From: JANQIO01 sp043585095
Lineage (GTDB): Bacteria; Pseudomonadota; Gammaproteobacteria; Pseudomonadales; Halieaceae
Direction: 5' to 3'
DNA: 64,000 nucleotides
NCBI GenBank assembly: GCA_043585095.1
Contig: CP121321.1
Coordinates: 186,001 to 250,000 of the forward strand
Part shown: in pieces, positions 44,715-53,354 of the stretch
How positions within the stretch are numbered: position 1 is the stretch's first letter
How the letters are laid out: the number at the start of each line of letters is the position of its first letter
Notes under the pieces: model-generated
Database searches by the model: none
What the model saw: the letters and a program-made list of their open reading frames with translations, nothing else
What the model was told of the DNA's origin: nothing
Translations under genes and position numbers: made by a program

Positions 44715-46021
44715 CGCCTCGGTGGTAATTCTCTTAATTTAAGCACTGACTTTGCAGCCTTGCGGCCTGCGCGCCAGGCACCATGGGTAGTCGAAGGGTA
44801 GCGTCTATCCGTCGCCTCACCGGCAATCAATAACCGGTCCTTAAAGGGCTTGGCAAGATCGTCGCGCTGTGACGAGCGCGCACCGACCTTTAGATAGGAG
44901 TAGGAGCCCAGGCTGAAGGGATCCTGTCCCCACCGTGTGACGACAAAAGCCTCTGGATCGGGAATGTCCTGACCGTAGATCGTGCGAAGCACTGCCATGG
45001 CCTCTGCGACCGTGCTGTGGTCATCCAGTGCCTCTACCTCGGCCGCCGCCGCTGCGGCGCAAAAGCCCAGCAGTATCGGTTGGTCAGACACGGTGGCGTA
45101 GTCATACCAGGATAACCAACGCCCGGGCTGCGCACTTTGATAGCCCATCACCTGAATGCTGGGATCCCAGAATACCCGCGGAAAGCGCAGGTAAAGTTTA
45201 TTGGTGAGGCCCATCCCCAGGCTGTCTATCGCGTCTTGATGGGTCGCGCTAAGCGGCGGTGTGATACGGATGCTGTTGTGCTTTAGCACCCCTAGCGGTG
45301 CGGTGAGCACGACCTGATCGGCACGAAAGCGGCCATTGCTTGTGGCTACTGTTACACGGTCGTCTTGAACCGCTATCTCAGAGACTACTGTCTCAAGGCG
45401 AACATCTAGCTCTGCGGCCATGGGTGCCAACAAGCCGATATAGGCATCGCGTAGAATCGCATCTGCCCCGCGCATATCGCGACCTTCTTCCAGCGCCTTC
45501 GCGGCGAGCTGTTCGATATCGGCGGCAAATTCTTCTTCAAGCACGGTCGCGATCAAGAAACGCTGCAGCGCTTCCGGAATTCGTTCATTCCACTTACTGT
45601 GTAGCGTGGGCAGGCGGTCCGCTATGGATTCTTTGCGCTTGGCGTCGCGGCCCAGCTTCTCTAGCACACGTTCAAACTTGTCTATGTGCTTCAGCGAGGT
45701 GGGCTCGATTTCCCCATTCTGCTGAAACAAGATCAGGCTGTCATAGTCGGTCACCATATGAGCCATGCCGGTTTTCCGAGCCTGGCGATATAGCGGGTGG
45801 TCGCCGATACCGTGAAGCCAGCTAGCGCCCAGGTCTAGCGGGTGACCCAGAGCATGGGTGACCCGCGTGCGGCCACCGATGTCGCTTTGGGCCTCAATAA
45901 CCAACACGGATAATCCCTGTTGCGATAATTTTTTGGCGGCAGCGATACCGGCAACGCCCGCGCCTATGACGAGAACATCGGCTGACGTGTGGGCATGGGC
46001 TGAAGTCCGTGCGTCGGCCAT
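44711..46021 (-). CDS. FAD-dependent amine oxidase
   Basis: This 436-residue flavoprotein has the dinucleotide-binding motif VLVIGAGVAGIAAAKKLSQQG at about residues 16-36, followed by VIEAQSDIGGRT. The C-terminal FAD motif GEATDRRYPSTTHGAWRAG is typical of monoamine and polyamine oxidases. It has no signal peptide, so it is probably cytoplasmic. It lies 11 bp after the spermidine dehydrogenase-like gene on the same strand, so both are likely in one transcript and may act on related amines. The substrate is inferred only. Confidence 0.88.
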   Translation of the reverse strand: MADARTSAHAHTSADVLVIGAGVAGIAAAKKLSQQGLSVLVIEAQSDIGGRTRVTHALGHPLDLGASWLHGIGDHPLYRQARKTGMAHMVTDYDSLILFQQNGEIEPTSLKHIDKFERVLEKLGRDAKRKESIADRLPTLHSKWNERIPEALQRFLIATVLEEEFAADIEQLAAKALEEGRDMRGADAILRDAYIGLLAPMAAELDVRLETVVSEIAVQDDRVTVATSNGRFRADQVVLTAPLGVLKHNSIRITPPLSATHQDAIDSLGMGLTNKLYLRFPRVFWDPSIQVMGYQSAQPGRWLSWYDYATVSDQPILLGFCAAAAAAEVEALDDHSTVAEAMAVLRTIYGQDIPDPEAFVVTRWGQDPFSLGSYSYLKVGARSSQRDDLAKPFKDRLLIAGEATDRRYPSTTHGAWRAGRKAAKSVLKLRELPPRR

Positions 46022-46032
46022 GGCGTGACTAC

Positions 46033-47895
46033 TTAACCGAGCTCCTGAACGGCCCGGTAGGCCTCATCGATAGCGCCATGGGTATAGGCATAGGCACCCG
46101 CGTCAGAGTTGGCGATGGTGATATTGCCGAAAGGCTTGCTGGCGATTTCATGCGGCGCTTGGCCCGGTGCCCAGTCTTCGTCGTGCAGAGCCAGATACTC
46201 ATGAGAGTAACCATGGGGCCAGCGGTTTACCGTGATAGCCAGCACCTCGCGCTCTACATCAAAACCGACAGGGCCCAGCATCCCGTCTAGTACCGTGCGC
46301 ACTTCCCGCTCGTAGTCTTCAAAGCTCATTTGCAGCATCTTCATGCGCGAAGCGCGGTTCTGGGCTTTGACGTCTGTGAGCTCCGCCGGGGGTGAAATCA
46401 TGCCCCAGAAGGTCAGCGGTACGGCGCCTGTGTCAGCGAAGCGGTGTTCATAGCCCGCGACGTCAAAACCCTTGAACATAAATACGCTGGCAAACATCCG
46501 GCCGGGACAGTCCACGCCAGCAATGCCTAACTTGTCCAAAGCGTCACTGGAGCGCAGCAGCACATTGATCAGTACCAGCGGTATTTTCACCTGGTAACTC
46601 TGTGCTTCGCGCTGGGCCGCCGGCATGTCAGGGCAAAGGTGGGGAATAATGCAGTGGTAGCAGGCCAGCACGCAGTGCTTCGCCGTCACCTGCACATGCT
46701 CTCCGCCGTTGATGTAATTGACCGCAACGCCATCGGCTGTGTTTTCTGTCTTCATGACGGTGGAGTTCAGTCGCAATCTGACCTTGGCGTCAGACCGGTC
46801 TAGCTGGCTGTAGTCAAAGGTTTTTACCGCTACGTTGCGCGCCGTCGTGCCTGGAGCGACTTCTGGTATCAGCGCGTGAACCTGCAGCCTGGCGATGCTG
46901 GCGTTGCCGTCCGGGAAATGCACTGCCGGGTAGTCCCAGCCTTCAGCGGTAACGTCTTTGCCCAGCAGATGTAATCCAGGCAGGCCCGTCTCAAGGGCTT
47001 CCGCCACGGCCAGGTTGCGGGTATCTGTGCCCCAACTGCCGTGGGTGGATTTTGCAAACAACTGCAGCGCTTCTTCGCCTAGCCCACCATGGGTTCGGAG
47101 GAAGTCGAAGTAAGTGGTTGACCACATATACTCTTCGGCGTCTGACTTGCTCATGTCGGCCACTACGTTACTGCGCATGGCGTAGAAGCGTTTAAGCTGC
47201 GCGCGGGCGGCTTTGCTGATGGGAAACTCGTCGATCAGGTCAATTTGCTCACTGGAAACCCGCGACATATCGATGCCAGTGACCAGTTTGTCTTCACCGT
47301 AAGTGGCTTCATCAAACCATATCGCGCTGCCCTTCTTTCCGTTCTGGCCGTAGTTGAACTCCTGGGTGCTGCGCATGCGCTTTACGTCTACGCCCAGTTC
47401 ATCCATGAAGTCATTCACGGTGTCGCTGAAATTCCAGTATTCCAGGTTGTGGGTGCCACCCAGGGCCAGGCGCATGTTGCCGCTTTGGTGGAACTCATTG
47501 CGTCGCGCGTGGCCACCGAAGTCGTCGTGGTTTTCCAGCAACAGGATGCGCGCGTCTTTACCGTATTTCTTTTGGTAGAACTGCGCCGCGGTGAGGCCGG
47601 AGATGCCGGCGCCGACGATAACCAGGTCGTAGTGTTCGTCGATGGGTTTAGCAGCGGGCAGTGGCTGCCCGTCGCGGGCGTACTTGTGCGCAGCTTCATA
47701 AGAACCCGGATGGGATCCACGCAGGCCGGTGCGCGTGGGCGGATAGATGCCGGGATCAGTGCCTTTGGGCGCAGTATCTGCAAATCCGCCGAGCGGCAGG
47801 CTCAGCCCCATGGCTGCAATAGCCGCATCGTGTATCAGGTCGCGGCGGGTAATGCCGCGATCCATTCCCAGTTCTTTATCTGTCTTTTTTGCCAC
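46033..47895 (-). CDS. Tat-exported FAD oxidoreductase, spermidine dehydrogenase-like
   Basis: This 620-residue protein begins with a twin-arginine signal (ITRRDLIHDAAIAAMGLSLPLGG), so a folded, cofactor-loaded export is expected. The FAD-binding motif VIVGAGISGLTAAQFYQKK is followed by LLENHDDFGGHARRNEF. Length and pattern resemble the SpdH spermidine dehydrogenase of Pseudomonas; this is an assignment by recall and should be tested. The start is a GTG; a GGAGG site lies 12 bases upstream, slightly far. The C-terminal GNITIANSDAGAYAYTHGAIDEAYRAV segment closes the FAD site. Confidence 0.83.
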   Translation of the reverse strand: MAKKTDKELGMDRGITRRDLIHDAAIAAMGLSLPLGGFADTAPKGTDPGIYPPTRTGLRGSHPGSYEAAHKYARDGQPLPAAKPIDEHYDLVIVGAGISGLTAAQFYQKKYGKDARILLLENHDDFGGHARRNEFHQSGNMRLALGGTHNLEYWNFSDTVNDFMDELGVDVKRMRSTQEFNYGQNGKKGSAIWFDEATYGEDKLVTGIDMSRVSSEQIDLIDEFPISKAARAQLKRFYAMRSNVVADMSKSDAEEYMWSTTYFDFLRTHGGLGEEALQLFAKSTHGSWGTDTRNLAVAEALETGLPGLHLLGKDVTAEGWDYPAVHFPDGNASIARLQVHALIPEVAPGTTARNVAVKTFDYSQLDRSDAKVRLRLNSTVMKTENTADGVAVNYINGGEHVQVTAKHCVLACYHCIIPHLCPDMPAAQREAQSYQVKIPLVLINVLLRSSDALDKLGIAGVDCPGRMFASVFMFKGFDVAGYEHRFADTGAVPLTFWGMISPPAELTDVKAQNRASRMKMLQMSFEDYEREVRTVLDGMLGPVGFDVEREVLAITVNRWPHGYSHEYLALHDEDWAPGQAPHEIASKPFGNITIANSDAGAYAYTHGAIDEAYRAVQELG

Positions 47896-47929
47896 GGCCG
47901 GTTTGGCCTCCTGCTGTCCTGTTTGCGCT

Positions 47930-48433
47930 TTATAGCTTATGTGCTTCGCAATCGATATCCGTATAGCCCGTAAACTGCCAGCTCCCGTTTATATGATTAG
48001 CCAGATACCAACCACAGGAGTATTCCTCGCTGCCATCCGCGTAGGCGTCCAGCCATTTCGCCTTGAACGTCGCCGTACCCTCATTGAGCTGATCAGTTTT
48101 TACGGTCTGTAGCGTAGCCGTTAGCCAGCCTTCTTCCAGCCAGCCTTCCATAGGCTCTTTCAGCCAGGCTTCGCGAGGTTCGATGTCAATACTGCCATCA
48201 GAGTTGTGGGTGGACACCATCTCGGCGTAGTGGCTTAGCAGCTTATCGATATTTTCGCCTGGGCGTTCTGCCCAGAGTACGGCGTACTCTTCTACATACC
48301 AGGTTTCCGCGTCATGGTCGGCTCTGACGGGGTTTGTGGTAACAACGGCTAGTAGCAGCGCGCAGGTCAGAGCCCATGCCGGTGCGGAGGTTTGAGAAAT
48401 CGTAGCGGTTTTCGAGTAAACGTTGTTTCGCAT
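47930..48433 (-). CDS. secreted NTF2/SnoaL-like protein of unknown function
   Basis: The 167-residue protein has a signal peptide (cleavage near VRA-DHD). The mature domain of about 130 residues, with alternating strands and tryptophans (AETWYVEEYAVLWAERPGENIDKLLSHYAEMV), fits the NTF2-like fold. Two cysteines near the end (ysCGWYL, diDCEAH) may pair. It is 34 bp upstream of the spermidine dehydrogenase-like gene, so it may be an accessory factor. No specific family was recognised. Confidence 0.6.
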   Translation of the reverse strand: MRNNVYSKTATISQTSAPAWALTCALLLAVVTTNPVRADHDAETWYVEEYAVLWAERPGENIDKLLSHYAEMVSTHNSDGSIDIEPREAWLKEPMEGWLEEGWLTATLQTVKTDQLNEGTATFKAKWLDAYADGSEEYSCGWYLANHINGSWQFTGYTDIDCEAHKL

Positions 48434-48543
48434 AGCGTCGCTCCCATGAGCAGATGAGGGCTATCGTCCTGGACTCAAGTCTAGACGATGGTCTGACGTC
48501 TGTCCTGAGCCGTCTACCGGGCCTGTAGGGAGAGAGTTGCTGC

Positions 48544-49470
48544 TCAAGGCTGTTCCAAAAACTCCACGACAACAGGCAGGGTGCGCAGCGGGGCTTCCTC
48601 GTGGGGTACGTGGCCCAGATCGGTGAAACTGGCGAGCTGTGCATTGGGCAGGTAGTGCAGATAGTCTTCGGCATTGCTCACCGGGATCATAATGTCTCGT
48701 TCGCCCCAGACTAACAGGGTCGGTGTGTCGATCGTGGTAAGTATCGGTTTGGGTGGCAGCAGCCAGGTTTGGCGAGTGCGTTCCAATAACGCAGCGCGAT
48801 TACCCGGTGCGAGTATCAGGTCGTAGTAACGGTCCATAACGGATTGCTGAAGTCGCGCAGGGTCGCCATAGCTGGCCTCGACATTGGCTCGCAAAGCAAA
48901 TTTGGGCAGGAAATAACGCATGGACTCCATGATGGCGGGTACTTCGGGTGCGGTTTCATATTCAAAGCCAGGGCTGGCAAATCCATCTGGTGCAATCAGC
49001 ACAAGCCGCCGCACCCGCTCGGGGTTGGCAGCGGCAAAGCGCCAGGCAATCCGCCCGCCCATCGAGTGTCCCACCAGGTCTATCTGCGCTACGTCGCGAT
49101 CGTCTAACAAAGCGTTGATCAGTGCGATAAGCCGCTGGTCGCTGTAGTCGTTGCGGGCGTCCGCTGGTGATAAACCCGCTCCAGGCATATCAAAGCGGAT
49201 AACGCGGTGGGTTTTTTCCAGGGCTTCAGCCCAGGGCTCCCAGGTGTGCAGGCTCGCTCCCAGGCCGTGTAGCAACAAAACGGCTGGTCCGTTTGATAAG
49301 CCGCTGTCGCGGACGTGCAGCCGAGTATCCAAAACCGTGACCATGTCTTCTTCTGCGCGCAGATACTGCGACTCCAACTCGTCTCTGGAGCGGTCAGGCG
49401 TCCATAACAGCGCCGCCGATAGCAGGGCCGAGGCACTTAGCCCCAGCAAGAGAAGTCTAAAAAAGCTCAT
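48544..49470 (-). CDS. alpha/beta hydrolase with N-terminal membrane anchor
   Basis: This 308-residue hydrolase has one N-terminal helix (about 4-25). The oxyanion-hole segment is VLLLHGLGASLHTW, the nucleophile elbow is GHSMGG, and the catalytic histidine lies in DLGHVPHEE. It is an esterase or related enzyme facing the periplasm. A 14-bp GC-rich repeat lies just upstream of the start. The neighbourhood (amine oxidases, TonB receptor) gives only weak hints about its substrate. Confidence 0.88.
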   Translation of the reverse strand: MSFFRLLLLGLSASALLSAALLWTPDRSRDELESQYLRAEEDMVTVLDTRLHVRDSGLSNGPAVLLLHGLGASLHTWEPWAEALEKTHRVIRFDMPGAGLSPADARNDYSDQRLIALINALLDDRDVAQIDLVGHSMGGRIAWRFAAANPERVRRLVLIAPDGFASPGFEYETAPEVPAIMESMRYFLPKFALRANVEASYGDPARLQQSVMDRYYDLILAPGNRAALLERTRQTWLLPPKPILTTIDTPTLLVWGERDIMIPVSNAEDYLHYLPNAQLASFTDLGHVPHEEAPLRTLPVVVEFLEQP

Positions 49471-49507
49471 CAGTATCCAGTCCGTTTATCTTGTTTTATC
49501 CGGGTTG

Positions 49508-49560
49508 GGCCGGGCCGCGTAGGCCGGGCCGCGCAGGCCGGGCCGCGCAGGCAGGGCAGG
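49508..49560. repeat. 14-bp GC-rich tandem repeat upstream of the hydrolase gene
   Basis: Three adjacent copies of GGCCGGGCCGCG(T/C)A start at 49508, 49522 and 49536, followed by a decayed GGCAGGGCAGGG tail. The array lies 38-90 bases before the hydrolase ATG on the minus strand, in its leader. It could form GC-rich secondary structure in the mRNA. Confidence 0.85.
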
Positions 49561-49612
49561 GCTGCTCAGGCCAGTCAGACTTCACCCAATAAATAACCGT
49601 ATCAATAGCCAC

Positions 49613-50563
49613 TCAGCTATGCCGCGCTCGCGCCAGGGTAAACGCGCCCGCGCAGAACAGAGCCAGCATCCCCCAGGCGAAAACCGGGTAGGTCATGGGC
49701 TGAATCCACATCGCCGGAAACCAGCCTGCCAGTGCCATGGAGTCCAGAGGAATCGACAAAAAATACGCCGTCGGAATGGCGTAGCGTAGCGCCGGACCTG
49801 GCTGCGGAACCTTCAGCAGTTTGGCCACCAAATAGACGGCCCAAACGCCTATCAGCGCGGATACGACATGGTGCGCCATCATGCTCTGGCCCAGCAGACG
49901 AGGATCGTACAAGGTGATGTTTAGCAGGTAGACGAACCAGATAATAAAGACGGTTTCGGCCGCGCTGACTCGCGCCGCGTGATGACTGTGCCCGGCCTCT
50001 CTTGGTATGTGCAGTCCCAGACGCCGCCGAAACCACAGCACCATGCGACAGCGGGTGTCCTTGTTGGTGCCGGTTAGCAGCAGCAACGGCAGGAAGATCA
50101 TGCTGCTTGCCTGCACCAAAAGCAGCGATGGTGGCAGCACCGGTTGCCCGTCAACCATTAAGGGCTGAATGCCTAGCCAGTGGGAACAGTTCCACCAGGT
50201 CCACTCGAAAAAGCCGACCCAGATTAGCGTGCCGCCCATATAGCCCATGACGCTGCCGAGAGTATCGCCGGCGCGCAAGCCCTTCCAGATCAGGGCCAGA
50301 CCCAGCGCCCCCAGCGTCATAGATGCCGATGTATAGCTGGGCGAAGGTGGGCTGATCAAGGCGTTCTGCAAAGCCATAATGGTGTTGGCAAGCGCAATGC
50401 CTGCCAACACCATCAGCAAGGCCATGGCGTTGATCAGCGGCGATGCCTTGACCTCACCTTTTGCTCTCTCTACAGGCGCAAGCGGCGAGGCTTCCGACTG
50501 TGAGATCGGCGCAAGCGGCGTGCTGGCGTTCAACTGCTCACTGCCCGAATTGATACGAGGCAC
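49613..50563 (-). CDS. multipass membrane protein of unknown function, coupled to the TonB receptor
   Basis: The 316-residue protein has a polar N-terminal tail of about 40 residues and roughly seven to eight hydrophobic helices. A notable aromatic segment (FFEWTWWNCSHWLG) lies near residue 120, and an HSHHAA cluster near 195. No family was recognised. Its start lies 26 bp inside the end of the TonB receptor gene, so the two are translationally coupled and may work together. A membrane transfer or redox role is possible but not supported further. Confidence 0.7.
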   Translation of the reverse strand: MPRINSGSEQLNASTPLAPISQSEASPLAPVERAKGEVKASPLINAMALLMVLAGIALANTIMALQNALISPPSPSYTSASMTLGALGLALIWKGLRAGDTLGSVMGYMGGTLIWVGFFEWTWWNCSHWLGIQPLMVDGQPVLPPSLLLVQASSMIFLPLLLLTGTNKDTRCRMVLWFRRRLGLHIPREAGHSHHAARVSAAETVFIIWFVYLLNITLYDPRLLGQSMMAHHVVSALIGVWAVYLVAKLLKVPQPGPALRYAIPTAYFLSIPLDSMALAGWFPAMWIQPMTYPVFAWGMLALFCAGAFTLARARHS

Positions 50564-53102
50564 GCAGACCGATCATGCGGGGCGGAGGCAGGTAGAACTG
50601 CGCACTGTCCGGTAGCACAAAGGTCGCGCCTGCCAGTGAGAAGTCGCGGATGTAGCCGCCCGTGTTGAAGCCGTTACGCACGGTGTCATCGTCGAACAGA
50701 TTGTCGGCATAGGCAATAACCTCCCAGTTCTGTCCCGCCACTCCCAGGCGCAGATCTGTGAGCCAGTAGCTGTCAAACTTCAGCAAATTGCCCTGATTGG
50801 AGAAGCGCTCGTCTCGGAAGGTGCTTTGCAATTCCACAAACCAATCTGTGTTTGCCGTGAGTCCGCTGCGGTAGCTGGCGATGCCGACAAAAGAATGCTG
50901 TGGCACACGCTCCAGATCGTTGCCGGTGAAATCAACCTCGCAGGTATTGAGGCCAGCTGAGGTGGTGACCACATTGCAGCCGCCGGTATACGCGATGGCG
51001 CCTGCGCTGCTGGTGAGCTGTGTAAAGTCAGTGAATTCCGATTCCAGGAAGGTATAACCCGCCTGAAGGCGAAGCTTCTCCGTGGCAAACCAGATTACGT
51101 CCAACTCGGCACCGTAGACCTCTGCGTCGGCGTTAAGCACCCGTGCGACCAGGAAGCCATTCTCGTCAGGCACCTGACTGGTAACCTGCTTGTCGGTGAA
51201 GTCCTGAAAGAACAGGGCCCCGTTCAGACGCAGCCGTTGGTCAACAAAATCCGCTTTCCAACCAAGTTCATAAACAATCACCTGCTCCTGGTCGAACCGG
51301 CCCTGCTCCGGCTGGAAGGTGCCGCCACCGCCGTTCACGGTGCTGATTCCCGCTGGCTTGATGCCCTCTGCCACAGAGAAGTAAGTCATGCTGGTGTCGC
51401 TGGGCCTGTATTGCACGGTAACTTTGGGTGCAAAAAAGCTGTCATCCTGAGAAGCGCGCACTTGTCCCGCCGGCGCTGGGAAGAACGATGCGCCACCACC
51501 AAAAATGTTCAACGGGTCGATAATGGAGTTATCCAGATCCGGTCCGCTGACGTCTAGCTCCTCATTTACATACCGTCCTTCAAAAGTCAGCTCCCACTGT
51601 TCGTTGATTTCCCATCCAATCAAGCCAAAGGCAGACCAGTGTTCAATATCGCGTGTCCACAGGTCTGGATTACGGGGTAGGTTAGTGCCAACTTCGGCGA
51701 CAAAGGGCCCGCAGGTTGGTGCAATCTCTGCAGGAAGAAAAGGCGGGGCGTAGGAAAGACAGGTAATACCGCCGTTGAGAACGTCCCGGTTTTCCTGCCA
51801 GTACTCCATGCCTACCGTCCAGGTAACAGGGCCATCACCGGCAGACTGCAGACGGATCTCCTGACTGAACAGGTCTGTCTCATTGTCGATCCAGATTTCG
51901 CCGTAGGCGGGAAAATCATCTGCGCGCCCGAAGGCATTGAAGTCTTGAAACTGAAAAGTGTCCGACTGCGCGTAATGGGTCAGCGCAATGAGCTGCGCAG
52001 GGCCAAGTCCAAACGCATCGTCGATTTCTCGCGTGATGTTTAGCGTACCGCGCAGGACTTGTTGGTCTGAGCCCGGGTAGTCCTGCCCGTTGCGGGGATT
52101 ATCACTGTTGCTTATTTGCAGATCCCCGCCGCTGGGGGCAGTGCCGCGCACGCCAAGAACCGTGGTAACCGAAGGGTCAACCACAGTGCCCAAAGCACTT
52201 TGGGGCATTTGGAATACCGCTGACGGCGCCGGATGTCCCTGCGGTTGAATGCCGAACTCGGAGTCTTCATACGATACCCGGCCGCTGATCGTCCAGCGGT
52301 CGTCGGGTGCCCAAACAAAAGTACCCGCTATGCTATTGCCGCTGCGATCGCCGAGGTCATCCCCGGTAGTGGGGCTGTCATAGAAACCATCGTGGCTCCA
52401 GGTGGCAGCGCTCAAACCTGCTCGCAGCTTATTTCCTGCAATAGGCCCTGATATACGGCCGCGCAGCATTTGCTGTCCGTAGTCGCCGACATCAGTTTCA
52501 ACGGCGGCGCTGAATTCTTCGCCCGGTAATCGCGTCTTGTAGCTAATCGCACCGGCAAACGCCGATCGACCATACAGGGCATGTTGGGGGCCTTTGACGA
52601 CCTCGATCTGCTCGATATCAAATAGTGCCGGATCAACAAGCAATGATCCTCCCGAGGTGATCATCGCCTCGGTGGTAATGTCGATGCCGTCCAGCAAGAT
52701 CGCCATATTGGGGCGACCTCGCGTTGGTGTCAGGCCGCGAATACTCAGGTTCAAATCCTGAGGGACGGAGCCCTGCTCGAGAAACACGCTGGCGCTTTGA
52801 TCGACAACGTCGTTGAGCTGGTACAGGCCGCGTTGAAAAAACACTTCCTTGCCCAGCACATCGAGTGCGACGGGCACATCCTGTAGTGATTCCTGGCGAC
52901 GGCGCGCATACACGATCACCTCTTCGATACTTGAGGCTGCAGCCACGCCGGCGGCGTTGGCCGCACCAGGCTTTGCAGAGGCGCTAGTTGCATGCAGCGC
53001 AAACCCGGTCGCCAAAGCGAGCACGGTGGGTGTAAAGAGCGTATTTATAGTGCGACCTGCGGAGCGATTTATTGTTTTCATACCACTTTTCCTAAACATC
53101 AT
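50538..53102 (-). CDS. TonB-dependent outer-membrane receptor
   Basis: I place the start at the ATG at 53102 or 53099, because GGAGGA lies 4-7 bases upstream; the frame stays open to 53141. The product of about 854 residues has a long signal region, a TonB-box-like IEEVIVYARRRQESLQDVPVAL, a plug domain (SIRGLTPTRGRPNMAILLDGI) and a C-terminal barrel ending in LRASYQFGQ. It imports a ligand with TonB energy. The ligand is unknown; linkage to amine oxidases and a hydrolase suggests an organic substrate rather than iron, but this is a guess. A palindromic operator lies just upstream. Confidence 0.92.
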   Translation of the reverse strand: MMFRKSGMKTINRSAGRTINTLFTPTVLALATGFALHATSASAKPGAANAAGVAAASSIEEVIVYARRRQESLQDVPVALDVLGKEVFFQRGLYQLNDVVDQSASVFLEQGSVPQDLNLSIRGLTPTRGRPNMAILLDGIDITTEAMITSGGSLLVDPALFDIEQIEVVKGPQHALYGRSAFAGAISYKTRLPGEEFSAAVETDVGDYGQQMLRGRISGPIAGNKLRAGLSAATWSHDGFYDSPTTGDDLGDRSGNSIAGTFVWAPDDRWTISGRVSYEDSEFGIQPQGHPAPSAVFQMPQSALGTVVDPSVTTVLGVRGTAPSGGDLQISNSDNPRNGQDYPGSDQQVLRGTLNITREIDDAFGLGPAQLIALTHYAQSDTFQFQDFNAFGRADDFPAYGEIWIDNETDLFSQEIRLQSAGDGPVTWTVGMEYWQENRDVLNGGITCLSYAPPFLPAEIAPTCGPFVAEVGTNLPRNPDLWTRDIEHWSAFGLIGWEINEQWELTFEGRYVNEELDVSGPDLDNSIIDPLNIFGGGASFFPAPAGQVRASQDDSFFAPKVTVQYRPSDTSMTYFSVAEGIKPAGISTVNGGGGTFQPEQGRFDQEQVIVYELGWKADFVDQRLRLNGALFFQDFTDKQVTSQVPDENGFLVARVLNADAEVYGAELDVIWFATEKLRLQAGYTFLESEFTDFTQLTSSAGAIAYTGGCNVVTTSAGLNTCEVDFTGNDLERVPQHSFVGIASYRSGLTANTDWFVELQSTFRDERFSNQGNLLKFDSYWLTDLRLGVAGQNWEVIAYADNLFDDDTVRNGFNTGGYIRDFSLAGATFVLPDSAQFYLPPPRMIGLRASYQFGQ

Positions 53103-53133
53103 GGATTCCTCCATGTTGCGGCGGAAGCATGCA

Positions 53134-53166
53134 AGTGTCAAAAAATATTGACACTATTAAGTGTAC
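53134..53166. promoter_or_regulatory. operator-like inverted repeats upstream of the TonB receptor
   Basis: AGTGTCAA-AAAATA-TTGACACT is a perfect 8-bp inverted repeat (53134-53155). An overlapping ACACT-ATTA-AGTGT (53151-53164) adds a third half-site. The cluster is 32-64 bases upstream of the receptor start, where a repressor or activator would sit. No regulator gene of an obvious type lies next to it. Confidence 0.6.
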
Positions 53167-53332
53167 TAGGTGATAGGTAAAATTTATATGCCCTGAAATT
53201 CACCTAATAAAGGGTAAGCCATTGAATCTATTGTCAATTATTTTCTTATTTTTAGCGGGACATACGCCGTATCTGCCATGAGACAGCTAATAAACCCACC
53301 TTTCTTGCGGTTTTATGAGGATGCTGTGGATC

Positions 53333-53349
53333 AAAAAAACCTCGGTTTT
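53333..53349 (-). terminator. weak terminator-like hairpin after the acyltransferase gene
   Basis: On the minus strand AAAACC-GA-GGTTTTTTT lies five bases after the acyltransferase stop. The T-run fits a terminator, but the stem is short and A/T-rich, with a tight loop. Confidence 0.4.
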
Positions 53350-53354
53350 ATGCA

